DNA of 64,000 nt from Kalaharituber pfeilii (GCA_015179045.1 WHUZ01000097.1:150592-214591); one strand, 5' to 3'. Numbered from the stretch's first letter, positions 20,656-32,600 are shown. Numbers and translations are program-made. Notes: generated from the sequence alone by a model not told the origin.

Positions 20656-20869
20656 AGCTCCAACGGATTGCTGACGGCGAACCCACCTACGATGGGGCTT
20701 CACAGCTGGTACGAGAAGCATGGGACCGAAGGGAGCAAGCTGGAGACCGGGACGTGGCAGTCATGTGGGTAAAAGGCCACAAGGGTGTATATGGCAATAC
20801 AGAAGCGGACCGAGCGGCCAAGATTGGCACCTGCCTGCAATACCAAGAGGAAGTCATAACCGAAGAGAC

Positions 20870-21955
20870 ACCATTGTCTCAATCCTTTGTCCCCCATGAT
20901 GCCTGCGAAGTGTGGCTACCCTCCTTCTGGTCCCCAGGTATTCGAGTGGCCTGTACGTCAGCTGTAGTCTCTTTCTCTCCACCCCTCTACTAGCCTTCGC
21001 CTCTTGTCGGATGCCCGCTTCTGTCACCGTCTCGTCCTGGTATTGTAGCGCCGTGGCTATTTTGGCCGCACGTGTCCGCCTCGGTGTTACCGGCTATATC
21101 TCTGTGTGCTTTTACCCACAGAATCGCCAGGTCTCGATCCCCCCTCGACATCCTTTCATCCCACCTTCTCCGTACCCACTCCTCTGCTCCTCCTGGGGTT
21201 AGGTCCCCCCTGGCTATCCCCTTCATCCTTGTCACCGTGGTCCTGGAGTCCGTTACGATTAGCAGCTCCCCCTCTCTGCGCATGGCCTCTCCCACCGCTA
21301 ACAGTTCGGCATCATTGACTGTACATCTTTCCCCTAGGTATATGGATGTGTCTTTTCCGGCTCGATGCACTCCGGCGCCTGTCTTGTCCTCCATTCTGCT
21401 CCCATCAGTGTACACACTCATCCATCCTTCTTCTTCCCCCCCAGCTATCAGTCTCTCCCACTCCTCCTTACAAAGATCGGACGGGTGTATTGGGTGCACA
21501 TGTAGAGGTAGGGAGTCTCTGTGTCCAAGGGCCCCTCTTAGGTATATCGTGTCCGGCTGTGGTCTTCTGACTGGTTCATCACCGAACCTCAGTGTCCGGG
21601 CCTCTACCCTCTCTGCCTCCCCATAAACAAACGTCTCGACGGACTCCAGGTTTGTTAGTCCTTCTACCACGTCCCGTCTCGTCCCCCACGGGGCCCCCGT
21701 TATTTCTCTCGCCACGACGTATTGCCACCTCTCCAACGATCTGATTTTACCTTCTGGAGATGCTCCTTTCGCGTACTCCACCCACGCCCAGCACCCCCAG
21801 GTCGCAATATTCCTTGCAATTCCTGTATATAACTGTCTCCGTCTGGCTGGCGGTATTCCTTTCAGTCTGGCTGCTATCCTCCATGCCGCTTTTCCTAGGT
21901 GTAGCCTCCGGTTAAAATAGTCATTAAACTTCATCTCCCAGTCGATGTGGAGGCG
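20870..21955 (-). pseudogene. LINE ORF2 fragment: end of reverse transcriptase and RNase H
   Basis: Read from 21955 downward: HIDWEMKFNDYFNRR and the helical region that follows LINE reverse transcriptases (RLKGIPPARRRQLYTGIARN), a connector (GAPWGTRRDVVEGLTNLES), then RNase H with YTDGSRMED, NDAELLAVG, VTDSRTT and WVKAHRDIAGNTEAD. A one-base frameshift follows at about 21065, after which AGIMGDKGLRQW continues to the junction near 20870. Both ends are truncated and no tail is present. It is a different copy from the one at 19566-20869, as the sequences differ by many substitutions. Confidence 0.85.
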
Positions 21956-22500
21956 AAATGGCTATGGAGGTGCATATACTGGGAGGCGGAATTAGTAATG
22001 GCCATGGAGATGTATATACGACGGGCCGAAGTCGCTACGGCGGTATGTATACTGCGGGCCAGAATGGCCACAGAGGTGTATATGCTGCAGGCTAGAATGG
22101 CCACGGAGGTGTATATGCTGTGGGCAGAAATGGCGACAGAGGTGTATATGCTGCCCGCTGGAATGGCAACGGAGGTGTACATGCTGTGGGCCGGAATGGC
22201 TATGAAGGTGTATATGCTGCAGGCTGGAATAGCCACGGAGGTATATATGCTGTGGGCAGGAATGGCCACAGAGGTGTATATGCTGCCCGCCGGAATGGCA
22301 ACGGAGGTGTATATGCTGTGGGCCGGAATGGCTATGGAGGTGGATATGCTGTGGGCTGGAATGGCTACGGAGGTGTATCTGCAGGCCGGAATCGGCTGGG
22401 AGGTATAGATGCTATAGGCCAGAATGGTTACAGAGGTACATATGCTAAAGGCCGGAATGGCTACGGGGGTGTATATATGGTAGACCGGAAGGGCAGCTGT
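21956..22500 (+). repeat. 33-bp minisatellite (GGAATGGCTACGGAGGTGTA family), longest array
   Basis: About 17 units of ~33 bp, phased in frame, so that two plus-strand frames and one minus-strand frame remain open. It directly follows the truncated LINE. Confidence 0.88.
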
Positions 22501-22636
22501 TCGGCGTGGAGCACCAGGAGAGGGAGGCAGTTTTTGTTGAATTCAGCTATGCATTGGGCCGCACATTAGGCTACACTTTGGGACCTGTATTCGGGCATTC
22601 ATTAAACCACACGTTGCATTACTGTAACAATCCAAC

Positions 22637-24095
22637 CCGGACCCGTCAGGACAACAACCACCTCAGGACGAGCGACTCCACAACCACAACGTCCCCCCCA
22701 GCGACATCTACATAGGTCGAAAGCTCTCAGCACGCTGAGTCTTTTGATCTAATTTTTATCCCTCCAAACCACAACTTGCAAGTTTCCCCTCAGGGTGAAG
22801 CTTCGAGGAGTTTTTCAGCTTAACACCGCCGTTGCCACACATCGACCACACCCCGCCGGCGCCAAGATCCAATAGGAAACCCCCAAACCGGTGCCAAGAA
22901 CCAGTAGGAATGCCCAAAAAGCCAAAGACCCGCCCTCCCCGCCGCCTCCTCGGCCCCGGCACCCCGTCCGCCTCTGTGCCCGATCCCGTGGCACAATGGG
23001 TCGAGACGCAAAAGAAGGAGACCGCCGCTTCTCCTGAGAAAGGAGCGAAGACAGAGACCCCCGCCTCTCCCCCCTCAGACCCTCCCCCGCCGCGCGCGCC
23101 TCCCCCAGTGGCGGAGGAGAAACAGAAGACATGCCCCCCCATACCAGACTGGGAAGACCTCGTGGAAAGACTACAACGCGTGGGCATCGACTGGGACACG
23201 GTATTGGCTGCAAGATGGAAACGGTCCTGGAAAAAATACAGAGGAAGCGATTCCGACCCTACGGAAGGTCGTTTATGGTGATACAGTTCCTTGACGACGA
23301 ATTCCGGGACTTTGACATTCAAGTAGGAGGTCCGGACGACCCCCTCCCAGAAGTCGGGACACCACAAGCCCCGGAAGAGCTGGGATTCAGCACCATCACC
23401 ACCTGCGCGGAGGAACCACCCACTTCGGAGGATACAGCCCCTGCCACGAACCCACACGCCATCCCCGCACCCGACACGAGACCGGAAAATGCGCGAAACA
23501 AGAAGCGCAAAGGAAAGACCCCGTCCCCTCAGGACTCCTACGCGATCAAACGCCAGCTTGATGACAAGGAGGCAAGAAGGATTGCGTCCGCACCTCCGGT
23601 CGGCGACACCGCAGGCACCGCGCCTGATAACACCACCCCATCAAGCTCCAAGCCTACCCCGAGCCCAACGCAAAAGACCCAGACACCCAGGACTCCCTCC
23701 CGCCCCAAGACCAAGCTCCCCACCACACCACCTACCCCCGATGCCAGCACCACGACAAAGATCGGCATCGTTGTACACGGAATAGCCCTGAGTAAGGACT
23801 TAGGGAAGGTCCGGAGATGGCTGGAGGCAGCTAACCAAGAATTAGGCAAGACTACCGGCATCCGTTGGCTGAGAAAAAAGGACACGTTAGTCAACGAGGG
23901 AAAAACGACAAGCTCAGCGGTGGTCTACTTGGAAAACCATACCGACGTTGGAAGAGTCAGGCTTGGAGGGCGATGGCTGCGAGTGGACCAGTATGAATGG
24001 GACAGAGGACGGAAGTAGGGAGACGAACAGACTGGCCCACTACTACCCGCACCATGGATGAGCACCGCGGGTATTACATGTATTTAGACAATTAG
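22637..24095 (+). mobile_element. Gag-only LINE-derived element, 3' end lost
   Basis: The 5' end (ACAACAACCACCTCAGGACG) and 5' UTR match the other gag-only copies and the 3' UTR begins normally. The sequence then passes at about 24095 into a TGCCATTG minisatellite, with no tail or poly-A. No target duplication can be assigned. The loss of the 3' end suggests recombination, not reverse-transcription truncation. Confidence 0.75.
22910..24018 (+). pseudogene. LINE ORF1 (Gag-like), frameshifted
   Basis: From ATG 22910 the frame runs to 23281. The remainder (from about 23265, FMVIQFLDDEFRDFD onward) lies in another frame to 24018, so one small indel near 23265 breaks it. The first half is Pro-rich with a WEDLVERLQRVGIDW segment. 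The second half has one GFSTITTC..E..P motif, a basic linker and the usual C-terminal domain (GIVVHGIALSKDL, GIRWLRKKDTL, TTSSAVVYLE, VRLGGRWLR). Confidence 0.78.
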
Positions 24096-24109
24096 TCGTT
24101 CTTTATATG

Positions 24110-24915
24110 CTCCCATTATGCTGTGAAAGTGCACTGCCATTGCGCTGCTGGCATTGTGTTTCTGCAAAGGTGCACTGCAAATGTATGCTGCTATTGCAAT
24201 CCGAAGATGCACTGTCATTGCACTGCGAAGAGGTACAGCCATTAGGGTTATGGGCGTGAGGGGCTAGGCTCCGGTAGGCGTGGGAAGGTACTGGATGTCA
24301 CGGCTATGGAGGAGTGTATACGGTGGGCCGAAATGGCCACCGAGGTGGATATGCTGCAGGGCGAAATGGCTACGGAGGTGCATATACTGCGAGGCGGAAT
24401 TAGTGATGGCCACGGAGGTGTATTTGCGGTGGGCCGAAGTGACTACGTGGGTGTATATATGACGGGCCTCAGTCGCTACGGCGGTGTGTATACTGTGGGC
24501 CGGAATGGCCACAGAGGTGTATATGCTGCAGGCTGGAATGGCTACGGAGGTATCTATGCTGTGGGCCGGAATGAGTTTGGAGATGGATATGCTGTGGGCT
24601 GGAATGGCGTTGGAGGTATAGATGCTATAGGCCAGAATTGTTACAGAGGTATATGTGCTACGGGCCGGAATAGCTACAGAGGTGTGTATGCTGTAGGGCG
24701 GAATGGACACATCGGTGTATATATGGTGGACCGGAAGGGCAGCTGTACGGCCTGGAGCGCCATTTGAGCAGAGCAGTTGTTGTTGAATTCAGGTATGCAT
24801 TGGGCCGCTAATTGGGCACTCATTAGGTTCTGTATTTGGCCATTTATTAGACATTGCTAGAGCCACTCCAGAGCTACTTTAGAGCTATTCAAGACGTTCA
24901 AAGTTATTTATAACC
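24110..24915 (+). repeat. Three minisatellites in block A order (24-bp, 33-bp, 30-bp types)
   Basis: 24110-24240 is TGCCATTG type, 24300-24760 the 33-bp type and 24850-24910 a 30-bp-type stub. The order matches block A (6.3-8.8 kb) but without the gag-only LINE, so 24297-24325 is the empty site of the insertions at 6488 and 60548. Confidence 0.85.
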
Positions 24916-24969
24916 TATTTACAATACATTGCCTTGGGGTTAGGGGCAATGCAGGTTTGAACCAATGCC

Positions 24970-25640
24970 TGTCGTTCCATACGGAACAGATTTCTTGGTA
25001 TTATTATACCTCCAAGTCGTTCCGTATGGAACAGATTTCTTAGTATTATTATCCCTTCAAGTCGTTCCGCATGGAACAGATTTCTTGGTATTCTTGATTG
25101 CTTGGTATTATTATCCTTCTAAGTCGTTCCGCATGGAACAGATTTCTTGATATTATTATCCCTCCAAGTCGTTCCGCATGGAACAGATTTCTTGGTATTC
25201 TTGATTGCTTGGTATTATTATCCTTCTAAGTCGTTCCGCATGGAACAGATTTCTTGATATTATTATCCCTCCAAGTCGTTCCGCATGGAACAGATTTCTT
25301 GGTATTCTTGATTGCTTAGTATTATTATCCTTCCAAGTCGTTCCGCATGGAACAGATTTCTTGGTATTATTATCCCTCCAAGTCGTTCCGCATGGAACAG
25401 ATTTCTTGGTATTCTTGATTGCTTGGTATTATTATTCTTCCAAGTCGTTCCGCATGGAACAGATTTCTTGGTATTATTATTTCTCCAAGTCGTTCCGCAT
25501 GGAACGAATTCCTTGGTATTGTTATGCCTCCAGGTCGTTCCATACGGAACGTTTTCCCACCTATTTGCCTATTCTACACCTCCAGGTCGTTCCATACGGA
25601 ACGTTTTCCCACCTATTTACCTATTCTACAGCTCCATAGC
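24970..25640 (+). repeat. Satellite, first sub-array (GTTCCGCATGGAAC type)
   Basis: Units of ~45 bp, with or without an extra GGTATTCTTGATTGCTT segment, alternate in pairs (25050-25440), a simple higher-order pattern. Each unit has the GTTCC-N4-GGAAC core. It grades into the 52-bp array through units with a CTCCAGGTCGTTCC-like start. Confidence 0.88.
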
Positions 25641-28100
25641 GTTCCGGATGGAACGTTTTTCCACCTATTCAGTCATTCTACACCTCCATATCGTTCCAGG
25701 CGGAACGTTTTCTCACCTGTTCAGTCATTCTACACCTCTATATCGTTCCAGGCGGAACGTTTTCCCACCTATTCAGTCATTCTACACCTCTATATCGTTC
25801 CAGGCGGAACGTTTTCTCACCTATTCAGTCATTCTACACCTCCATATCGTTCCAGGCGGAACGTTTTCCCACCTATTCAGTCATTCTACACCTCCATATC
25901 GTTCCAGGCGGAACGTTTTCTCACCTACTCAGTCATTCTACACCTCCATATCGTTCCAGGCGGAACGTTTTCTCACCTATTCAGTCATTCTACACCTCCA
26001 TATCGTTCCAGGCGGAACGTTTTCCCACCTATTTAGTCATTCTACACCTCCATATCGTTCCAGGCGGAACGTTTTCTCACCTGTTCAGTCATTCTACACC
26101 TCCATATCGTTCCAGGCGGAACGTTTTCCCACCTATTCAGTCATTCTACACCTCTATATCGTTCCAGGCGGAACGTTTTCTCACCTATTCAGTCATTCTA
26201 CACCTCCATATCGTTCCAGGCGGAACGTTTTCCCACCTATTCAGTCATTCTACACCTCCATATCGTTCCAGGCGGAACGTTTTCTCACCTACTCAGTCAT
26301 TCTACACCTCCATATCGTTCCAGGCGGAACGTTTTCTCACCTATTTACCCATTCTACACCTCCATATCGTTCCAGGCGGAACGTTTTCCCACCTACTTAC
26401 CTATTCTACACCTCTATATCGTTCCAGGCGGAACGTTTTCTCACCTATTTACCCATTCTACACCTCCATATCGTTCCAGGCGGAACGTTTTCCCACCTAT
26501 TTACCTATTCTACACCTCTATATCGTTCCAGGCGGAACGTTTTCTCACCTATTCAGTCATTCTACACCTCCATATCGTTCCAGGCGGAACGTTTTCCCAC
26601 CTATTCAGTCATTCTACACCTCCATATCGTTCCAGGCGGAACGTTTTCTCACCTATTCAGTCATTCTACACCTCTATATCGTTCCAGGCGGAACGTTTTC
26701 CCACCTATTCAGTCATTCTACACCTCCATATCGTTCCAGGCGGAACGTTTTCCCACCTATTTACCTATTCTACACCTCCATATCGTTCCAGGCGGAACGT
26801 TTTCTCACCTACTCACCCATTCTACACCTCCATATCGTTCCAGGCGGAACGTTTTCCCACCTATTTACCTATTCTACACCTCTATATCGTTCCAGGCGGA
26901 ACGTTTTCCCACCTATTTAGTCATTCTACACCTCTATATCGTTCCAGGCGGAACGTTTTCCCACCTATTTACCTATTCTACACCTCCATATCGTTCCAGG
27001 CGGAACGTTTTCCCACCTATTTACCTATTCTACACCTCCATATCGTTCCAGGCGGAACGTTTTCTCACCTATTCAGTCATTCTACACCTCTATATCGTTC
27101 CAGGCGGAACGTTTTCCCACCTATTCAGTCATTCTACACCTCCATATCGTTCCAGGCGGAACGTTTTCCCACCTATTCAGTCATTCTACACCTCCATATC
27201 GTTCCAGGCGGAACGTTTTCCCACCTATTCAGTCATTCTACACCTCCATATCGTTCCAGGCGGAACGTTTTCCCACCTATTCAGTCATTCTACACCTCCA
27301 TATCGTTCCAGGCGGAACGTTTTCCCACCTATTTAGTCATTCTACACCTCCATATCGTTCCAGGCGGAACGTTTTCTCACCTATTTACCTATTCTACACC
27401 TCCATATCGTTCCAGGCGGAACGTTTTCTCACCTACTCACCCATTCTACACCTCCATATCGTTCCAGGCGGAACGTTTTCCCACCTATTTAGTCATTCTA
27501 CACCTCCATATCGTTCCAGGCGGAACGTTTTCCCACCTATTTACCTATTCTACACCTCTATATCGTTCCAGGCGGAACGTTTTCCCACCTATTCAGTCAT
27601 TCTACACCTCTATATCGTTCCAGGCGGAACGTTTTCCCACCTATTCAGTCATTCTACACCTCTATATCGTTCCAGGCGGAACGTTTTCCCACCTATTTAC
27701 CTATTCTACACCTCCATATCGTTCCAGGCGGAACGTTTTCCCACCTATTTAGTCATTCTACACCTCCATATCGTTCCAGGCGGAACGTTTTCCCACCTAT
27801 TCAGTCATTCTACACCTCCATATCGTTCCAGGCGGAACGTTTTCCCACCTATTCACCTATTCTACACCTCCATATCGTTCCAGGCGGAACGTTTTCCCAC
27901 CTATTCACCTATTCTACACCTCCATATCGTTCCAGGCGGAACGTTTTCCCACCTATTCAGTCATTCTACACCTCCATATCATTCCAGGCGGAACGTTTTC
28001 CCACCTATTCACCTATTCTACACCTCTATATCGTTCCAGGGTTAATATCGTTCCAGGCGGAACGTTTTCCCACCAATTTACCTATTCTACACCTCTATAT
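25641..28100 (+). repeat. 52-bp satellite array, about 46 units
   Basis: The core CGTTCCAGGCGGAACG recurs every 52 bp. From 25692 to 28032 is exactly 45 periods, so there is no net insertion or deletion over 2.3 kb. Variation is limited to a few positions (CTCCATAT/CTCTATAT, TTCCCAC/TTCTCAC, and a CAGTCATT/TACCTATT/TAGTCATT/TACCCATT segment). The only irregularity is a 17-bp partial duplication of the core at 28032-28048. The plus strand is open for long distances in all frames, which explains a 674-codon frame that is not a gene. Confidence 0.95.
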
Positions 28101-28413
28101 AAGTAGCAGATGGTGAACTAAAAGAGGAAAGGAAAGGGAAGGGAATTGCTTGTTGCCTATGTAAAGTCAATCTCCGAGTATCTCCATCAGCGGTCTTCTC
28201 CCCCCTTCCCTTCGACCCTTGGTGGTCTCCTCACGTGATCCTCCCCCCCGGCCACCTCCGCTGCCACACTCTGCACTGTCCTAGCAGATGTCTCATTCTC
28301 TCCTCCTCCTTCCCGTACCACCTACACTCTGGTCTATCCCCTTTCCCCATTTGCCACCTCCAAGCACGTAGACCCTTGCCCCCCAACCTCCCTATCAGGT
28401 GCCCCAATCTCTC
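28101..28413 (-). pseudogene. LINE ORF2 3' part, left half of a split fragment
   Basis: On the minus strand it reads GRLGGKGLRAWRWQMGKGDR, then PECRWYGKEEERMRHLLGQC, the Zn-knuckle region after RNase H (one Cys changed to Tyr). It ends near 28101 at the satellite. The fragment continues at 30291 beyond the hairpin element inserted at TA 28414-28415. Confidence 0.78.
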
Positions 28414-28415
28414 TA

Positions 28416-30288
28416 ACGTGCCCGAAGTGGTAACGATCTGCCCCCTGTAACGATCCATTCTCTGGGCACTCCTCGTCATACATTCCTCGCTCTACTACTT
28501 ATTTTGGATATATTGCAACTACAGAAATTGCTTAACATTATACCAATTTGACATCGCTGAATCAGAATTTGCTATCATAATGAGGAAAAAATCAAAATTC
28601 CATTATTTACAACCAAATTCATTATTATTCACCTAATTTGAGCTCTCCCTGTATAGAGTATAGCTCAACATCCTCGAAATCAGGAAAATAATATAGAAAA
28701 CTAGTAATTCTCATCCATCTAGGGCTGGTCTTTTTATTAAAAGTCAATATTGCATATACAGATCATGTGGGATGCAATGCACCTTCAATTGTATAGAAGT
28801 AGTTTATATTCGTGAGCTAATCTCCATACCTTGATCTGACCTTCAGTGTTCCTAGACTCCTCAAGTGATTCAGGAATACCGGGACTTGAAGTTGTAGTAG
28901 TTGAAGCACTAGGGGTGGTTACAGTAACTCCTTCTGAGGTGCCAGGTATGACAGAAGAGACGTATGGCTCAAATCTGCTATTGGAACCTTCTTCTACCCA
29001 CCCCCCCTTCTAGTATTCAGACCCTCCTATCTCATGAACTAAAGATCTTTCCCAGCCCCAGCCTTGCATGTGAGTTCCTCTATGGTGTCTTTTTGTAACT
29101 TGTTCAGCTACAGCCATCTCTCTCTATTTTCGTTCTTCTTTTGCCTTGCTGTCATGGGTCACCTCGGGTGGCCGATAGAGCGTATATGCGATGTATGCGA
29201 AATGCGACAGCAAATATATGGGATGCAGGTGCGTATTGCTAAATGAGCTATGCAGAGGACTAGTAAACGTCACTAGTCAAGTGTTTTTTCACTGATCTGG
29301 TGGGATGCGGTTCTCTACCCAAGATGCCCAAGACGTTATATTCACTCACTTCCTCCTAAGCCGCCTCGAGCTGAAGTTAAAGCAATACTGGAAATAGAAG
29401 GAAAAAATAGTAGGAGATGTCGAAAAGGAAACAGAGAGTACCAGCGAAGGCCAGAAAGGAGGAAGAGAAACTTCAGAAGGTGCGAAAATAGTTTAGGATA
29501 AGAAAGAAGCCGCTGATATGCAAAGTAGTTAGCAGCGATGGATCGAGAAAGTAAGGCAAAAGAGGAACGAAAATAGAGAGAGATGGCTGCAGCTGAACAA
29601 GTTACAAAAAGACACCATAGAGGAACTCACATGCAAGGCTGGGGCTGGGAAAGATCTTTAGTTCATGAGATAGGAGGGTCTGAATACTAGAAGGGGGGGT
29701 GGGTAGAAGAAGGTTCCAATAGCAGATTTGAGCCATACGTCTCTTCTGTCATACCTGGCACCTCAGAAGGAGTTACTGTAACCACCCCTAGTGCTTCAAC
29801 TACTACAACTTCAAGTCCCGGTATTCCTGAATCACTTGAGGAGTCTAGGAACACTGAAGGTCAGATCAAGGTATGGAGATTAGCTCACGAATATAAACTA
29901 CTTCTATACAATTGAAGGTGCATTGCATCCCACATGATCTGTATATGCAATATTGACTTTTAATAAAAAGACCAGCCCTAGATAGATGAGAATTACTAGT
30001 TTTCTATATAATTTTTCTGATTTCGAGAATGTTGAGCTATACTATATACAGGGAGGACTCAAACTTAGGTAAATAATGATAAATTTAGTTGTAAATATTG
30101 GAATTTTGATTTTTTCCTCATTATGATAGCAAATTCTGATTCAGCGATGTCAAATTGGTTATAATGTTAAGCAATTTCTATAGTTGCAATATATTCAAAT
30201 AAAAGTAGTAGAGTGAGGAATGCATGACGAGGAGTGCCCAGAGAGTGGATCGTTACAGGGGGGCAGATCGTTACCACTTCGGGCACGC
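28416..30288. mobile_element. Long-hairpin (foldback) derivative of the pogo element
   Basis: 1873 bp flanked by TA on both sides (28414-28415, 30289-30290). Both ends are copies of the 3' end of the pogo element, in inverse orientation. The arms are about 735 bp (28416-29150 and 29550-30288) around a 399-bp spacer. The right arm continues inward as pogo C-terminal coding sequence (29355-29549). The spacer also holds a diverged LTR fragment (about 29150-29340). There is no open transposase frame, so it is non-autonomous and would need transposase from a copy like 10605-13327. Confidence 0.9.
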
Positions 30289-30290
30289 TA

Positions 30291-30690
30291 GTGGTCTATA
30301 CGCCAATTCTAACCGGTTTCTCTCCCCTACCCTCTCTCTCCTTCCTCTTTGTCTCATACCGGCTTCCGTAACAACCTCTTGGACGCGCTGCCAGCGCCCT
30401 CGCCTCTACCCGAGTGGACTCTCACCTCACAAATGTCTCTACAGACTCCAAATTAGCCAGCCCCTCCACCATATATCGCCTTATCCCCCAGGGTGCGTGC
30501 ATGATTCCTCGTGCCACCGTATATTGCCACTTCTCCAGCTCCCTCAGCTTCTTCTCCCTTGGCGCTCTGCACGCGTAATCATGCTATACCCATGCCCCCA
30601 GGTTGCGATATTCCGTGCGATACTTGTATATATCTTTCTCCGTTTCACCGGCACCATCCTGGTAAGGCATGAAAATCAATATCCTGTCTA
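30291..30690 (-). pseudogene. LINE ORF2, right half of the split fragment (post-RT connector)
   Basis: The minus strand carries the region similar to 21600-21860: IYTSIARNIATWG, KLRELEKWQYTVARGIMHAP, GLANLESVET, with several stops and shifts. With 28101-28413 it forms one decayed LINE piece split by the hairpin element, though the catalytic RNase H between is largely missing. Confidence 0.7.
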
Positions 30691-31324
30691 CTAGCGAATT
30701 TGACATGAGATGCGGGGTAATTCTGACGGTGTCAACCAGTAAGCCCTAAGTTGTACTAATTTTGAATCATGTAACCCCACTTATGGCGCTAGGCCATGGC
30801 AGGGTCCCTGGGCAAGCTCTCATAGGCCGGAGATTGGCTACAAGACAATTCCTACATACATGGCCTCGCCGCTCTGTTGACTCCCGCTCTCCCACCTTCT
30901 AGACCCTAAGGCGTACTGATCAACACTAGTTAATTCTTATAGTGTCAACTTAAGGGACACATCGCCGATATGGCGCAAATGCTTTTTTTTTTTTTTTTTT
31001 TTCACATGACCCCGCTTGTAGCTGTTCGCCATGGCAGGGCATGGCGCTCAAATGTGCGGCCTAATGAGTTGCCCAATTGAGCAGTCTAATGAGCGGCAGA
31101 CCAACGCGTAGCCTGATGAGCTAAATTCATTTACTAGATCCCGGCGTCCCAGCGTCAGGTTTATCCCATATCGGCAATGTCCTAACAGGGCAGCTCAAGC
31201 ATACTATGATGGTTGCCAGATTGAGACAATTGACCGCCCTGAAGACATTGAGCATATGGCATATTGAGCCTATTCAGCATTAGTGAGCAGCACGAGCCGA
31301 GCCAGCTCGAGCTCGACTGATCTT
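30691..31324. other. No gene; two family B LINE tails
   Basis: A decayed family B tail without poly-T at about 30770-30850 and a tail-only copy at about 30983-31042 (poly-T, CATGACCCCGC.., GCCATGGCAGGG). The latter has an imperfect duplication ATGGCGC(T)CAAATG. The rest is unassigned. Confidence 0.6.
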
Positions 31325-32079
31325 GAAAGCTGTATAATTTTGCCCTTTTTTTTGTGCGGCAAAAAATATCAGAAATAAGCACGAAATTTTATGTATGCTT
31401 TGTTCCAAGACTTGGCAAGTCAAAAAGCCATGCAACAACCGCGCATCTCACCATTTTCAGAAGTTACATGCGTTACCTGTCTACATTTAGAACTTGTGAT
31501 ATCAACTGGCAACACCACGGAGTTGAAGCGACCAATACTATTCGACATGATGGTTTCAATAAAGTGAGCTGAACTAGAGGGCTTTTCTGAAACACTCTTT
31601 TGCAGGTTTCTTATCTCAACAAATTTACCAATCAAACGAGCAAAATATGCCATCATTTCTAGAGCGATATCTCAGCTAATATCATGTGGGCTAGATTTAG
31701 TGATATCTCAGCTCGAACTTTGGGGTTGCACATTAGAGGAGCTCCAGAAATGATGGCATATTTTGCTCGTTTGATTGGTAAATTTGTTGAGATAAGAAAC
31801 CTGCAAAAGAGTGTTTCAGAAAAGCCCTCTAGTTCAGCTCACTTTATTGAAACCATCATGTCAAATAGTATTGGTCGCTTCAACTGCGTGGTGTTGCCAG
31901 TTGATGTCACAAGTTCTAAATGTAGACAGTGGGAGTGACGCATGTGACTTCTGAAAATGGTGAGATGCGGTTGTTGCATGGCTTTTTGACTTGCCAAGTC
32001 TTGGAACAAAGCATACATAAAATTTCGTGCTTATTGTCTGATATTTTTTGCTGCAAAATTATACATCTTTCATACAGGT
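31325..32079. repeat. Long inverted repeat (hairpin), arms ~330 bp
   Basis: 31325-31665 and 31747-32079 are near-identical inverse copies with an ~80-bp spacer. Both arms encode the same relic frame (right arm: MMAYFARLIGKFVEIRNLQK, SSSAHFIETIMSNSIGRF, continuing to CRQ), which looks like a protein fragment but matches nothing I recognise. No TSD or terminal motif is evident. Confidence 0.85.
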
Positions 32080-32600
32080 AACTATAATGATCAGAGTTCC
32101 AACCCGGGCTGGGCTTTTGCAACATCTCATATACACCGCAAAAGTGGTCAATTCCGCACATATGAGATGCGGGGAATATTAAGCACATTGAGCGTACCGT
32201 GAGGTGTGGACAATATTAAGTATATTGACCGCAGTATGAGACATGGAGCGTATTGAGCATATTAAGTCCACACACATCGATGGAAATGAATTGGGATGCC
32301 AAAAGTAATGAATCACGGGGCTACGACTCTGCGCCGACTTCAGGCTTAATGCTGAAGGCGATATAGGCGAATTGTAGGGGGGCCACGAAGGCCCCACATG
32401 GGCTGCTAGCGTCGGGGTGCAAGTCAATGTTGAAATTGCAATGTAAACACACAAATGCGCCGAGATGCAATCCATTTGGCATCCGAATGCGACATAGAAT
32501 GCTATTTAGCATCAGAACGTAAGGGCGCGCTGGGTATAATGGAAAATAGTGCGTCCGGACGCTGGGTAGGTGCGTCGGTTCGATATTCACAGCAACTTAG
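32080..32600. other. No gene seen
   Basis: Short repeats of ATATTGAGCATATTAAG type at 32160-32270; otherwise unique and without a supported frame. Confidence 0.5.

Larger units (their letters stand above)
19566..20869 (+). pseudogene. LINE ORF2 fragment, RNase H domain, split by two family B insertions
   Basis: The reading starts at about 19571 and carries the RNase H signatures YTDGSR, NDAEL and ITDSK. It breaks at 19828, resumes for 19 bp at 19904-19922, and resumes again at 20670 in the original frame. It then continues to MWVKGHKGVYGNTEAD, the HxxxGNxxAD end of LINE RNases H. Both interruptions are flanked by target duplications, so removal restores one open frame. The fragment ends abruptly at about 20870, where an opposite-strand LINE begins. 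The domain would remove RNA from the RNA:DNA hybrid during target-primed reverse transcription. Confidence 0.85.

Noticed and set aside
25312..27336. 674-codon open frame on the plus strand
   Set aside because: It is a frame through the 52-bp satellite; the unit has no stop in any sense frame and the translated repeat is a threefold rotation of the same unit.
25641..28100. Regular repeat spacing suggesting a CRISPR-like array
   Set aside because: There are no unique spacers; the whole 52-bp unit repeats, and the genome is eukaryotic.
28101..30690. One continuous LINE gene
   Set aside because: The hairpin element splits it, catalytic RNase H is missing and stops are present.
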